Assembly: GCA_036638975.1 (NCBI GenBank)
Contig: JAVWJP010000003.1
Coordinates: 1 to 64,000, forward strand
Source of the DNA: JAVWJP01 sp036638975
GTDB taxonomy: Bacteria; Bacillota; Clostridia; Oscillospirales; Ruminococcaceae
Direction of reading: 5' to 3'
DNA: 64,000 nucleotides
Shown: positions 7,038 through 16,126 of the stretch, piece by piece
Numbering within the stretch: position 1 is the first letter of the stretch
Layout of the letters: each line of letters begins with the position of its first letter
Notes under the pieces: generated by a model
Database searches by the model: none
What the model was told of the DNA's origin: nothing
What the model saw: only the letters and a program-made list of their open reading frames with translations
Made by a program: the position numbers and the translations under genes

Positions 7038-8418
7038 CTATACCTGCCCTCCTATGCGGCAAAGTTTTAAAAACGTCCATAAGCGAACGGTGCCGCTCCA
7101 GCTTATCAACATTTATAGCGCTAAAACGGTATTTAGAGCCAGAAAGCAGCTCCTTAACCCCTGCGCCGAAGCCTGCAAACTCCGTAAGATATGCAGGCGG
7201 GCAAAAAAGCTTTAGCAAAATATCGTAGCCGTTTACGAACATTTCGGCTTCAAACTCTCCTATACCCTCAACATCAAACGCCACCATAAAATGTATACCT
7301 GTTTTGTCCTTGCCGCCGCCCGCTTCTTCGTCCTGCGGGTCCACCCATATTTCGGCAAAAGCCTTCATATACTCGTCCTGCATAGGCACTATAAAATGTA
7401 AAAGCGGCGTAAAATTACACGGTGATGAAAGAAGGCTGTGCACTATCTTTTCTATCTTTGCCGCATCAACAATATTCGCGTTTTTCTCCTCGCCCTCTTT
7501 TGATATAATCTTTACAAGGGCGTCCATGACCTGCGAGCTTTCTTTTGCCGGAGCTTTGTCACGTGCAAGGTACTCTTGCAGCAGCTTTACAAGCTTTTCT
7601 TTTTGCGGCAGCTCGTCCATAGAGGTTATAAGGCCCGCTGCCGCCTCCCGCAAAAAGTCGGGGTTTTGGTTTACCCGCGACAAATTATACGTTAAAAGCG
7701 GAACTGTTTTTTGCAGCTTTGGTGTGTATAATATGCTTTGCTCCACAAGCTTCATAAGCTCAAGCGTTCTACCTTTAAGCTCTGTAAAGCGCTGTATTGC
7801 CTCCGGCTGTGCGTACTCCTGTGCCAACTGCCGCAGACTTGCCGAAAGCTTAGTGCTGCTTTTAACGCTGTCTGCTAAAAAATTAAGCGTGTTTGACACA
7901 GAACCAAGCATTTTTTGGCGCGTACCAACCGCATTGATGGACTTTAACAGGTTTGCTATGCCGTAGCTTATCTCGGGCTTAGGGTTTTCGTTAAGCACTT
8001 GTCGCAAAAAGTCAAATAGCTCGCCTTTAAACGAGGTTGAGGCAAACTCCTGTAGAATTATCTCGGAAGAAACCTGCTCGGGTTTTACAAGCAAAGCATT
8101 AAAAAGCTGCTCTATCTCGGCAGACACCGTGTTGTTGTTTACCGGTAGGAGCTTTATAACCTCCTCCAGCATATAGATGTTCTTTAAGAACCCAACGGTT
8201 ACAGCAGGGTCTTTAAGCATATTCATCAGTATAGTAGGTGCGTCCTCATGCTCTATCATGCCTGTGTTTTGCTTTAATATTTCACTTTGCTGCGCGGGCT
8301 TCATAACCTTAGAAACATCTGAAAGATTAAACGGAATTGATGGGTCGACTACCTGTTTGTTTGGCTGAATGGGGTTTTTTTCAATTAGAGGTGTGCTTAT
8401 TTTTAAAATGTTAGACAC
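7024..8418 (-). CDS. YlqG-like protein, possible FliK-type export partner
   Basis: The 464-residue protein has a mostly helical N-terminal 330 residues and a compact C-terminal part (about 355-450: HFMVAFDVEGIGEFEAEMFV, then a KYRFSAINVDKL segment). The C-terminal part recalls the FliK C-terminal domain. Its partner is the FlhB-C-like gene, the arrangement seen for ylqG-ylqH in Bacillus, where FliK-like and FlhB-like proteins would act together. Identification rests mainly on context and fold pattern, not a clear motif. It is the first gene of the five-gene unit running to 3582. Confidence 0.55.
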   Translation of the reverse strand: MSNILKISTPLIEKNPIQPNKQVVDPSIPFNLSDVSKVMKPAQQSEILKQNTGMIEHEDAPTILMNMLKDPAVTVGFLKNIYMLEEVIKLLPVNNNTVSAEIEQLFNALLVKPEQVSSEIILQEFASTSFKGELFDFLRQVLNENPKPEISYGIANLLKSINAVGTRQKMLGSVSNTLNFLADSVKSSTKLSASLRQLAQEYAQPEAIQRFTELKGRTLELMKLVEQSILYTPKLQKTVPLLTYNLSRVNQNPDFLREAAAGLITSMDELPQKEKLVKLLQEYLARDKAPAKESSQVMDALVKIISKEGEEKNANIVDAAKIEKIVHSLLSSPCNFTPLLHFIVPMQDEYMKAFAEIWVDPQDEEAGGGKDKTGIHFMVAFDVEGIGEFEAEMFVNGYDILLKLFCPPAYLTEFAGFGAGVKELLSGSKYRFSAINVDKLERHRSLMDVFKTLPHRRAGIDVTV

Positions 8419-8501
8419 AGTGCCGCCCCCTTTTTGTACAATGCTTATAAAAAAAGCAAAAAATTTGTCTAAACTACTTACATTTTTATTGTTTTAATGG
8501 T

Positions 8502-8548
8502 ATTATAGCATACATAGGTATATATCGTAAATTTTTTTATAAAATTAA
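8502..8548 (-). promoter_or_regulatory. Overlapping extended -10 and sigma-D-like promoters for the ylqG operon
   Basis: On the - strand an extended -10, TGCTATAAT (8502-8510), lies about 85 nt before the gene with a weak -35. Slightly upstream, TTAATTTT (8541-8548), 11 nt, then TACGATAT (8522-8529) fits a sigma-D promoter (6 of 8 in each box). Dual use is possible. Confidence 0.5.
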
Positions 8549-8650
8549 CTTGTTTTTATTTAAAGTTTTTTTAAAACCCCTTAAAATTCTTTAAAAAAAT
8601 GCTTTTAAAGGACTATTTTATTACAAATTTTGAAGTAGTAGGTGAAAGAC

Positions 8651-10789
8651 GTGAGTGTTTTTGACGCAAGTATGGAGCCCATGCTGGAAATGTTTATCTA
8701 TGAAACCACAACTCTGTTAGAGCAACTCGACGAAATCCTGATTAATTCAGAAAAAGTGCAGACCCTGACGACCGACAACATCAACGAAATATTTAGGATA
8801 ATGCATACCATTAAGGGTTCGTCTGCCATGATGGGGCTTAGCGGAATTTCAGAGCTGACACACCATGTAGAGGATATGTTCTTTATCATCAGAGAGAACC
8901 CCGCTCATATGCAATCGGGCAACAGCAGCACTATTTTCGATTTGCTTTTTCAGTCCTCCGATTTTCTTAAATCAGAGGTCGAATCCATTCAGCAAAACGA
9001 TAACTACGAGCCTGCCGATTCAAGCGAGCTTACCGCGCTTATAGCCAACGAAGTAAAGGTGCTTAACGGCGAAGCTCCTGCCGCAACGCCTCCCACGGCA
9101 AGGCAGGCTGTAGCCTCCGACGACGACACCGCGGCTTTAGACGAAGCAGAGCAAGAAATCAACGCGCAGCTTGCCGCAGCCGCCGGCGCAGCTATTGCCG
9201 ATGACGAAACCTTACATAATATCCGCGTATACTTTGAGGACGGCTGCCAAATGGAAAATATCCGTGCTTTTATGCTTCTTACACAGCTTAAAGAAGTATG
9301 CGATATTTTAAACACCGACCCTCCCTCCCCCGAAAACAATTCAGCTTGTTCGGCAGATATTGTTAAAAACGGCTTTTTTATACAGTTCAAAACCTCACTT
9401 CCTGTTTCTGAGGTATACAACGTCATAGAGAGCTCATTAAACATAAAATCATACGAAAGCGCAGATGAGCATAAGCTGGCAAATGCAGCAGTACAAGCTG
9501 TCGCAGTTCAGCAGGCATCTGCATCTTCAAGCTCCGGCAATAGCAGTCAGGCTGTTGAAAAATCCATTGAAGCAGACCCTGTATCGGCTGTTATGCAGCA
9601 ATCTAAAATAAATAAGCAAAGCCTCATAAGCGTAAACCAAACAAAGCTTGACCAGCTTATGGATATTATGGGTGAAATAGTTATAGCCGAGTCCATGGTA
9701 GCAAGCAATCCGGAGCTTAAAGGGCTGCACCTCGATAACTTCTACAAATCCACACGTCAGCTTCGTAAGCTTACCGACCAATTGCAGGACGTTGTAATGT
9801 CAATCCGCATGGTTCCTCTGTCTGGAGTTTTTCAAAAAATGAACCGTATTGTACGCGACATGAACAAAAAGCTTGGCAAAGAGGTTGAGCTTATCACTGT
9901 TGGCGGCGATACCGAGGTTGATAAAACCATAAACGATATTTTAGCCGACCCTTTTATGCACATGATACGCAACGCCATGGATCACGCCATAGAATCCCCT
10001 GAGGACCGCGTTAAAATGGGCAAGCCCGAGGAAGGCAGAATAACACTTGCCGCACAAAATGTCGGCGGCGAGATTGTTATTACAGTAGCAGATGACGGCA
10101 GGGGGCTTAACCGCGAAAAGATTCTGCAAAAAGCAAAAAATAACGGAATGCTCTCCAAAAATGAATCCGAATATTCCGACAAAGAGGCATTTGGAATGAT
10201 AATGCTGCCGGGCTTTTCTACAAACGAGGTTGTCACCGAGTTTTCGGGGCGCGGCGTAGGTATGGACGTTGTTCGCAAAAATATCGAGAAGGTGAGCGGA
10301 AGCATCTCTGTAGAATCCAAAGCCGGGCTCGGCACCACCTTTACCATAAAAATACCGCTTACACTTGCTATAGTTGACGGAATGGAAATAGCAGTAAGCA
10401 AGGATACCTTTACTATCCCCATAACCTCTATAAAGCAAACCTTTAAGCTGTCCGATTCCACCAAGGTTATCAACGACACAAACGGTGTTGAGATGATAAT
10501 GCTGCGTGGAGAATGCTTCCCGGTAATTCGCCTTTACAACATCTACGGCATAGAAACAACTGTAACAAACCTTGAGGACGGTATTTTTATAATGGTAGAG
10601 AACGAGCAGAAATCCGCCTGCATCTTTGCCGATTACCTTATCGGTGAGCAGCAAGTAGTCGTAAAGCCGTTCCCTCTGCTTCTAAGCCGCTACAACATAA
10701 AAAGCGCGGGGCTTGCAGGCTGCACCATTATGGGCGATGGCTCAATAAGCTTAATTCTTGATATCAACAGCTTCTTAAATAATTACTAA
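8651..10789 (+). CDS. cheA: Chemotaxis histidine kinase CheA
   Basis: CheA autophosphorylates in response to receptors and passes phosphate to CheY and CheB. Domains in order: HPt with the phosphorylated His in FRIMHTIKGSSAMMG (about residue 52); a CheY-binding P2 region near 185-275; a dimerisation helix pair after SVNQTKLDQLMDIMGE; the ATPase with N-box MIRNAMDHAIE, VADDGRGL and FSGRGVGMDVV; and a C-terminal CheW-like domain. I prefer the GTG at 8651, 712 residues, because AGGTGA (8640-8645) is 5 nt from it. The GTG at 8642 lies within that ribosome site. First gene of the + strand set cheA-cheW-cheR-cheB. Confidence 0.97.
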   Translation: MSVFDASMEPMLEMFIYETTTLLEQLDEILINSEKVQTLTTDNINEIFRIMHTIKGSSAMMGLSGISELTHHVEDMFFIIRENPAHMQSGNSSTIFDLLFQSSDFLKSEVESIQQNDNYEPADSSELTALIANEVKVLNGEAPAATPPTARQAVASDDDTAALDEAEQEINAQLAAAAGAAIADDETLHNIRVYFEDGCQMENIRAFMLLTQLKEVCDILNTDPPSPENNSACSADIVKNGFFIQFKTSLPVSEVYNVIESSLNIKSYESADEHKLANAAVQAVAVQQASASSSSGNSSQAVEKSIEADPVSAVMQQSKINKQSLISVNQTKLDQLMDIMGEIVIAESMVASNPELKGLHLDNFYKSTRQLRKLTDQLQDVVMSIRMVPLSGVFQKMNRIVRDMNKKLGKEVELITVGGDTEVDKTINDILADPFMHMIRNAMDHAIESPEDRVKMGKPEEGRITLAAQNVGGEIVITVADDGRGLNREKILQKAKNNGMLSKNESEYSDKEAFGMIMLPGFSTNEVVTEFSGRGVGMDVVRKNIEKVSGSISVESKAGLGTTFTIKIPLTLAIVDGMEIAVSKDTFTIPITSIKQTFKLSDSTKVINDTNGVEMIMLRGECFPVIRLYNIYGIETTVTNLEDGIFIMVENEQKSACIFADYLIGEQQVVVKPFPLLLSRYNIKSAGLAGCTIMGDGSISLILDINSFLNNY

Positions 10790-10805
10790 CACAGGGGTGA
10801 AAACA

Positions 10806-11297
10806 ATGTCTAATGTTACAATGAACACCAACCTTGATACCGATGAAATAGACGACCTTGCCGGAAAATATCTAACTTTTTATATTGCAGATGCAGTATA
10901 CGGCGTAGAGCTTCTTCATGTTCTCGAGATTATAAGCATACAGGGCATTACCACCGTGCCCAGTACCCCTGTATATGTCAAGGGCATTATCAACCTGCGC
11001 GGGCGCATTGTGCCTGTTTTAGATGTTCGCCTCAAATTTGGGCAAGAAGAAAAAGAATATGACGAGCGCACCTGTATCATAGTCATAAATATAGACGAAA
11101 TGATGGTAGGTCTTATAGTTGACAGCGTTTCTGAGGTTGTAGATTTCAGCGGAGATGCACTTTCAAATCTTCCTTCTTTCTCAAACGTCAATCAAAACAA
11201 ATACATAAAATCAATATCTAAAGCGGCAGACAAGCTGGTACTTAACCTTGATTGTAAAACATTTTTACAAGATGATGCTACAGAGGTTGTATTTTAA
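10806..11297 (+). CDS. cheW: Chemotaxis coupling protein CheW (copy 2)
   Basis: A single CheW domain of 163 residues: GKYLTFYIADAVYGVELLHV, VKGIINLRGRIVPVLDVRLKF and DERTCIIV. Start ATG at 10806 with AGGGGTGA upstream; an in-frame GTG at 10797 lies inside that site. It begins 16 nt after cheA and is probably the main coupling partner of this CheA. It differs from the copy at 967 in the N-terminal tail and in the C-terminal segment. Confidence 0.96.
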   Translation: MSNVTMNTNLDTDEIDDLAGKYLTFYIADAVYGVELLHVLEIISIQGITTVPSTPVYVKGIINLRGRIVPVLDVRLKFGQEEKEYDERTCIIVINIDEMMVGLIVDSVSEVVDFSGDALSNLPSFSNVNQNKYIKSISKAADKLVLNLDCKTFLQDDATEVVF

Positions 11298-11339
11298 ACA
11301 AGGTGCTTAAAAAGAAAGCTTGAAAGGAACACTTTATTT

Positions 11340-12155
11340 ATGCTTAGCTTAACAGACAAGGATTTTCAAACGCTTACGAGCTTTATTCATCAAAAATTCG
11401 GTATAGATTTATCTAAAAAACGTATTCTTATAGAGGGCAGACTCTCGAATACTCTTCAGGAACGCAACATAAAAAGCTTTCAAGAGTACATGGATATACT
11501 TTTTGCCGACAAAAGCGGGAACGAAGTTACCACGCTGCTTAACAAGCTTACCACAAACCACACGTTTTTTATGCGCGAAAACGAGCATTTTCAGTACCTG
11601 ACAGACAATGTTCTGCCGTATTTCGAGCGCAGCTCAAAGTCGCATATTCTTCGCATATGGAGCGCGGGCTGCTCGTCAGGGCAAGAGCCGTATACTATGG
11701 CTATGGCTATACGCGAATATTTTGGTCCGCGAAAGGGTATGTGGGACACAGTTATTTTGGCGTCCGATATATCTATGAACGCACTCGAAAAAGCAAAACG
11801 CGCGATATATACACTGGAGGAAATCAAAGATATTCCGCCCTCGTGGAAGACCAAATATTTTACCGATTTACATAACGGCTCGTTTCAAGTGAATGAATCT
11901 ATCCGCAAGGAGGTTGTTTTTAAGACAATAAACCTCATGGAGCCTTTCCCATTTAAAAAGCCTTTTGACCTCATCTTTTGCCGCAATGTAATGATTTACT
12001 TTGATTCCCCGACAAAAGACAAGCTCATCAATAAATTCTACGACCATTCGGCGGACGGTGCATTTCTTTTTATAGGGCATTCCGAGAATATAAACAAAGA
12101 AGCGACTAGGTACCGCTACATTAAGCCCGCAATTTACCAGAAAGGCGGACACTAA
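11340..12155 (+). CDS. cheR: Chemoreceptor methyltransferase CheR
   Basis: CheR methylates glutamates on chemoreceptors using S-adenosylmethionine. The 271-residue protein has the helical N-terminal domain (LTSFIHQKFGIDLSKKR), the HTFFMRENEHF segment, and the methyltransferase fold with the SAM loop SAGCSSGQEPYTMAM and the FDLIFCRNVMIYF strand. Length and order are standard. It lies between cheW and cheB in one direction; the ribosome site GAAAGGA is somewhat far from the ATG. Confidence 0.97.
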   Translation: MLSLTDKDFQTLTSFIHQKFGIDLSKKRILIEGRLSNTLQERNIKSFQEYMDILFADKSGNEVTTLLNKLTTNHTFFMRENEHFQYLTDNVLPYFERSSKSHILRIWSAGCSSGQEPYTMAMAIREYFGPRKGMWDTVILASDISMNALEKAKRAIYTLEEIKDIPPSWKTKYFTDLHNGSFQVNESIRKEVVFKTINLMEPFPFKKPFDLIFCRNVMIYFDSPTKDKLINKFYDHSADGAFLFIGHSENINKEATRYRYIKPAIYQKGGH

Positions 12156-12157
12156 TA

Positions 12158-13201
12158 ATGCCACTTGTAAAAATAAAAGTTCTCATAGTTGATGATTCAA
12201 TCCTTTTTCGCAAAACGCTTGAGTCTAACCTTTCAACAGACCCTTACATACAAATAATCGGCACAGCCGTAGACGCTATGGACGCTATGGCAAAGATAGA
12301 TGAGCTTAACCCTGATGTTGTTACGCTAGATGTAGAAATGCCAAAAATGAACGGCATTGAATTTTTAAAAAAGCTTATGCCGCGGCACCCTGTTCCGGTT
12401 GTCGTTGTAAGCTCTCTACCCATCAACGCACTTGATGCACTCTCGGCAGGTGCTGTCGATTTTGTCAAAAAACCGCAAGTGCAAGGTCCTTCCGACCTTG
12501 CACATTTTGTGCGCGAGCTTACCATAAAGGTTAAGATTGCTTCAACGGCAAAGGTTGGCAGGCGTCAGCCGGTGCTTGCACCCGGTGCGCCAACATCAGT
12601 TTCGCTTAGCACCCGCGCGCCAAGCGACGCAATAATAGCAATAGGCGCATCTACAGGCGGAACAGAGGCAATTTTAGAGGTTGTGCGAAACCTCCCTACG
12701 ACAACCCCCGGGGTTGTAATTGTACAGCATATGCCGCCTGTGTTTACACAAATGTACGCACAACGTTTAGATAAAATTTGCAAAATGCGCGTCAAAGAAG
12801 CAGAAAACGGTGACAGAGTAGAGCGCGGCAAAATCATTATCGCAGCAGGAGAATACCATATGACCGTCAACAAAGACGCTCAGGGTTACTTTATAAAAAG
12901 TGCACAGGGGGCACGAGTAAACGGGCATTGCCCCTCGGTAGAGGTTATGTTCGACTCTGTTGCGCTTAAAGCCAAGAATAAAGCCATTGGGGTAATACTT
13001 ACAGGAATGGGTGCGGACGGTGCGCAGGGGCTTTTAAGAATGCGACAGGCAGGTGCTTACACCATTGGGCAAGATAAAGAAAGCAGCGTAGTTTACGGTA
13101 TGCCAATGGTTGCATATGACATAGGCGGCGTGGCAAAGCAGCTTCCGCTAACGCAAATCAGCGCCGAAATCATCAGATATTTAAACACACTTTCACATTA
13201 A
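12158..13201 (+). CDS. cheB: Chemoreceptor methylesterase/deamidase CheB
   Basis: CheB removes receptor methyl groups and deamidates receptor glutamines when phosphorylated by CheA. Residues 1-120 are a receiver domain: VLIVDDS, phosphorylation Asp in VVTLDVEMPKMNG, and the Lys in DFVKKP. A linker leads to the esterase domain with the catalytic triad Ser in GASTGGTEA (about 164), His in VQHMPP and Asp in MGADGAQGL. It is the last gene of the + strand che set; a bidirectional terminator follows at once. Confidence 0.97.
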   Translation: MPLVKIKVLIVDDSILFRKTLESNLSTDPYIQIIGTAVDAMDAMAKIDELNPDVVTLDVEMPKMNGIEFLKKLMPRHPVPVVVVSSLPINALDALSAGAVDFVKKPQVQGPSDLAHFVRELTIKVKIASTAKVGRRQPVLAPGAPTSVSLSTRAPSDAIIAIGASTGGTEAILEVVRNLPTTTPGVVIVQHMPPVFTQMYAQRLDKICKMRVKEAENGDRVERGKIIIAAGEYHMTVNKDAQGYFIKSAQGARVNGHCPSVEVMFDSVALKAKNKAIGVILTGMGADGAQGLLRMRQAGAYTIGQDKESSVVYGMPMVAYDIGGVAKQLPLTQISAEIIRYLNTLSH

Positions 13202-13202
13202 A

Positions 13203-13246
13203 AAAAATAACGCTTCGTTGCCTTTGGCAATTGTAGCGTTATTTTT
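13203..13246. terminator. Bidirectional terminator between cheB and cheD
   Basis: AATAACGCT and AGCGTTATT form the stem with a short inner hairpin. T follows on the + strand and the A-run at 13201-13207 gives T on the - strand. It can serve both convergent units. Confidence 0.85.
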
Positions 13247-13295
13247 ATGCACATTATTAATGATAAAATGTTTTTTTAAAGCTACTGAAGGCACT

Positions 13296-13784
13296 TTAAA
13301 ATATGCGCTCGGCTTTGTTTGCAGATTTTATCCGCATAACACCGTCGGCGGCATCAAAGTAAAGCGTACGTCCGTAGTCCAAGCCTGTGTCCTCAGCAAT
13401 AATGGGTATACTAAGCTGACGCAATGCCGCTTTTACAGCAATTACGTTGCGTTGCCCAATATTTGCTATTGCAGAGGTTGACATAGCGGCGAACATCTGT
13501 GCACCACCCGCTATTTTAGCCTTCATAAGCACCTGCCGCGCACCCAAGCGTTCCATCTGCCTTACAAGCTGTACAATAGCAGTATCGGCAAATTTATACG
13601 GTTGATTAGTCACATTTGTAAGCTGAGTGCTGTCCGGCAACATTATATGCGAAAGCCCGCCCACCTTTGCCATACTGTCATAAAGGCAAATACCGACGCA
13701 CGACCCCAACGCATATGTCACCAGAATATCCGGCGTCTTTACAACATTCAAATCGGCTATTCCAACCGTCACTGTTTTACTCAT
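13296..13784 (-). CDS. cheD: Chemoreceptor glutamine deamidase CheD
   Basis: CheD deamidates receptor glutamines and, bound to CheC, stimulates CheY-P dephosphorylation. The 162-residue protein has the family core TYALGSCVGICLYD, with the catalytic Cys, GGLSHIMLP with the His, and KIAGGAQMF. Its ATG overlaps the cheC stop (ATGA), as is common for this interacting pair. A terminator lies about 50 nt downstream. Confidence 0.96.
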   Translation of the reverse strand: MSKTVTVGIADLNVVKTPDILVTYALGSCVGICLYDSMAKVGGLSHIMLPDSTQLTNVTNQPYKFADTAIVQLVRQMERLGARQVLMKAKIAGGAQMFAAMSTSAIANIGQRNVIAVKAALRQLSIPIIAEDTGLDYGRTLYFDAADGVMRIKSANKAERIF

Positions 13785-14404
13785 AAATCAATCCCAAGAT
13801 TCTTCATGATTTTTTGCAGCGAGTCAACTTCAGGTATAAGCAAAATATTACTTATAGCATTTTCTTCCCCGCTGTTAAATTCATCTTCGATGAAGATTAT
13901 TTTATCGCTTATGTTTGCAAAGTGAATTGCCGGAACGCTTAAAATTGCACCGGCCATGTCTATACAGATATCCGGAACGGAAATATTTATTTCCATATTG
14001 GTAAGCTGCGAAATGGCGTTTACGTAAGATGCCGCCATAATATTCCCGATTTCTTTTAAAGCGGAAATTCCCATCTCGCCAACCTCGCTAAAGTTGGTAA
14101 AGCTTTCTCCCAACAACGCATTAAGCACCATATGCGCAAAATCCTGCTGTAATAAAAACATCATCATTCCTGTAACGTCGCCGCTCAAAGCCAAAAGCAT
14201 ACCAACAATCATTTGTTCCGGTCCGCCAAGCTCGTTTGTAACCTCAGTATAATCAAGAATGTTTATCTTTGGAACCTGTATATTTACAGGCTTTGACAGC
14301 ATAGAGGCAAGTGAAGTTGCCGCATTCCCTGTACCTATATTGCCTATCTCACGCAAAACATCAAGGTGCATGGAATTAAGCTCGCTGTAATCGCTGATTG
14401 GCAT
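13781..14404 (-). CDS. cheC: CheY-P phosphatase CheC
   Basis: The 207-residue protein contains two CheC phosphatase motifs: LREIGNIGTGNAATSLA near residue 18 and ALKEIGNIMAASYVNAIS near 115. Both carry the acidic residue and Asn needed for hydrolysis of phospho-Asp on CheY. It is translationally coupled to cheD by a 4-nt overlap. FliY (24099) carries related motifs, so this cell likely has two CheY-P phosphatases: one soluble, one at the motor. Confidence 0.95.
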   Translation of the reverse strand: MPISDYSELNSMHLDVLREIGNIGTGNAATSLASMLSKPVNIQVPKINILDYTEVTNELGGPEQMIVGMLLALSGDVTGMMMFLLQQDFAHMVLNALLGESFTNFSEVGEMGISALKEIGNIMAASYVNAISQLTNMEINISVPDICIDMAGAILSVPAIHFANISDKIIFIEDEFNSGEENAISNILLIPEVDSLQKIMKNLGIDL

Positions 14405-14426
14405 TTACTCTAGCCCTCTTTCGATT

Positions 14427-15188
14427 TTATCGTAGATTATTTATAACTTCATCAAGTTGGTCAGCAGTCTGCACTACCTTTGCATTAAGTTGAAAAGCCC
14501 TTTGAGCCTGTATAACATCAATCATTTCCTGCCCTAAATCTACATTAGAACGCTCTAAGCTGTACTGCATAACCTGCATTTTAACAGCATTGGGGCTTTT
14601 GTCGCTTTTTCTAACCTTGCTAAGCTCTGTAGCTGTGCCGCTGGTGCCGCTCTCTAAAAAGCGGCTGCCTGTCGTTGGGATAAGCCCGTACGGGTTTTTA
14701 AAAACATAAACACCAACGCGCGCCGCTGCGCCATCAACAACAGGGCTTCCGTTTTTGTCAAGCTGCAACGCGATGGATTTACCCTTTTTATCAAGCACAT
14801 ATGCTCCGTCATCGGTTACCAAGTAGCCCTTTTTACCCTCTATACTTATACCAAAGGCACCATTGCGAGTGTATTCGGTTTTTCCCATTTTATCTACTGC
14901 AAAAAGCCCATCTCCGCCGGTTATTGCAAAATCTAAGGCATAGCCTGTTTGCTCTATACCGCCCTGCTTGCCATAGCTTATATCTGTACCGGCTATTTTT
15001 GTACCGTGCCCAACCTTATTGTCCCCCTCAACCTTTACATTCATTTGTGTATATAAAAGGTCATCAAAAGATGCACGGCTGGATTTAAACCCATGCGTGT
15101 TTACGTTTGCAATATTATGCGCTATAATGTCCATCTGCTTTTGGTAAGACATCATGCCCGAAACGCCTGTATAAAAGCCAATACTCAT
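14427..15188 (-). CDS. flgG: Flagellar basal-body rod protein, FlgG family
   Basis: The 253-residue product carries the N-terminal rod motif (YTGVSGMMSYQKQMDIIAHN followed by IANVNTHGFKSSR), the central beta domain (DFAITGGDGLFAV, YTRNGAF) and the C-terminal motif SNVDLGQEMIDVIQAQRAFQ. These are shared by FlgE, FlgF and FlgG. Length fits a distal rod protein. The assignment to FlgG rather than FlgF is tentative, since two adjacent genes of this type occur (compare flhO-flhP in Bacillus). Ribosome site GGAGG. It has its own promoter upstream and is followed by cheC-cheD. Confidence 0.85.
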   Translation of the reverse strand: MSIGFYTGVSGMMSYQKQMDIIAHNIANVNTHGFKSSRASFDDLLYTQMNVKVEGDNKVGHGTKIAGTDISYGKQGGIEQTGYALDFAITGGDGLFAVDKMGKTEYTRNGAFGISIEGKKGYLVTDDGAYVLDKKGKSIALQLDKNGSPVVDGAAARVGVYVFKNPYGLIPTTGSRFLESGTSGTATELSKVRKSDKSPNAVKMQVMQYSLERSNVDLGQEMIDVIQAQRAFQLNAKVVQTADQLDEVINNLR

Positions 15189-15218
15189 ACTTTACGCCTC
15201 CGTCTTAGTCTATTCTTT

Positions 15219-15248
15219 ATTTTAGCACATTTTATATGGCAAAGGCAA
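15219..15248 (-). promoter_or_regulatory. Sigma-A-type promoter upstream of flgG-cheC-cheD
   Basis: TTGCCT (15243-15248, - strand), 18 nt, then TGC-TAAAAT (15219-15224), an extended -10. The first start codon is about 30 nt downstream. This would let flgG-cheC-cheD be transcribed apart from the long operon. Confidence 0.5.
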
Positions 15249-15270
15249 CCTTTTTAGAGATTATTGTAAG

Positions 15271-16122
15271 TTATTGGCCGCCTATTGCCACAGCCTTTTG
15301 ATTTATTTGGTCTATAGCTTGAAGCGCCTTGCTGCAAGCCTGAAAAGTTCTTTGAGTTTCCATCATCATTGACATTTCATTTTGCAAATCTATATTGGAA
15401 CGTTCTAACACGCCTTGCTGAATATTTGGCGTTTTTACGGTTTCTACCGCAGGCTCTGCCACTGTAGCCGGAGCTGTTGTAGGCGCACCCGGAGCTGTTG
15501 TAGGTGCACCCGCATCTGCCGCCGGTGCTGCAACAGGCGGCGGAACAAGCTGCGGAGTTTTATCTATCTGGTACATTCCATTAGAAAACTTTGCAAGCTG
15601 TGTGCCCTGCGTTGGCTTTGTTATAAGAAGCTTATCTATTTTTCTGCCACGTATATCCATAACATTTCCGTCTGTATCAACAGTAAAGCTTGACGAACCT
15701 TTAAGGTTAATTTCTCCCCTTTGCCCCATAACTCTGCCTGCCCCATGCAGTACAAGGTAGCCCTCTTTATCTATGTCAAAGTTGCCGTTACGCGTCATGT
15801 ACTGCTGCCCATCGGGGCTTTTAATATTAAAATACCCCTCACCGTTAATTGCCATATCAAGCGGGCGCTCTGTTTCTCTAAGCAAGGAAGGGTCAAAAAG
15901 TGACGGCACATCTTGTACAAGCCTTACCGGAGAGCCCTTGCCTATAAACCCATTATTGCCTCTTTCCTGCCTTGTTAAAAGCTCTTGCTCAAAGGTAGTA
16001 CTAACCACCCGCTCAGACTTAAAGCCGGGTGTTTCGCCGTTAGCCATATTGTTTGCTATAACGTTAAGCGAACGCTGCTGCATAAACATACCCGAAGCCG
16101 CTGTGTAAAAGCCTGTCAGCAT
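15271..16122 (-). CDS. flgF: Flagellar basal-body rod protein, FlgF/FlgG family
   Basis: A 283-residue rod protein with N-terminal FYTAASGMFMQQRSLNVIAN, NNMANGETPGFKSER, the MAINGEGYFNI and YMTRNGNFDID strands, and the C-terminal SNIDLQNEMSMMMETQRTFQ. An insertion of about 35 residues rich in Ala, Pro, Thr and Val (near 190-225) precedes the C-terminal helix. Such a stretch is unusual for a packed rod subunit and may be exposed. Ribosome site AAAGGGTGA. It follows fliA with a 4-nt gap. Confidence 0.86.
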   Translation of the reverse strand: MLTGFYTAASGMFMQQRSLNVIANNMANGETPGFKSERVVSTTFEQELLTRQERGNNGFIGKGSPVRLVQDVPSLFDPSLLRETERPLDMAINGEGYFNIKSPDGQQYMTRNGNFDIDKEGYLVLHGAGRVMGQRGEINLKGSSSFTVDTDGNVMDIRGRKIDKLLITKPTQGTQLAKFSNGMYQIDKTPQLVPPPVAAPAADAGAPTTAPGAPTTAPATVAEPAVETVKTPNIQQGVLERSNIDLQNEMSMMMETQRTFQACSKALQAIDQINQKAVAIGGQ

Positions 16123-16126
16123 ATAA

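Noticed and set aside
8561..8568. TAAAGTTT on the + strand as a sigma-D promoter for cheA
   Set aside because: The expected -10 position 11 nt later reads CTTAAAAT, with no CGA core, so the box is likely chance in AT-rich DNA. The cheA promoter stays unassigned.
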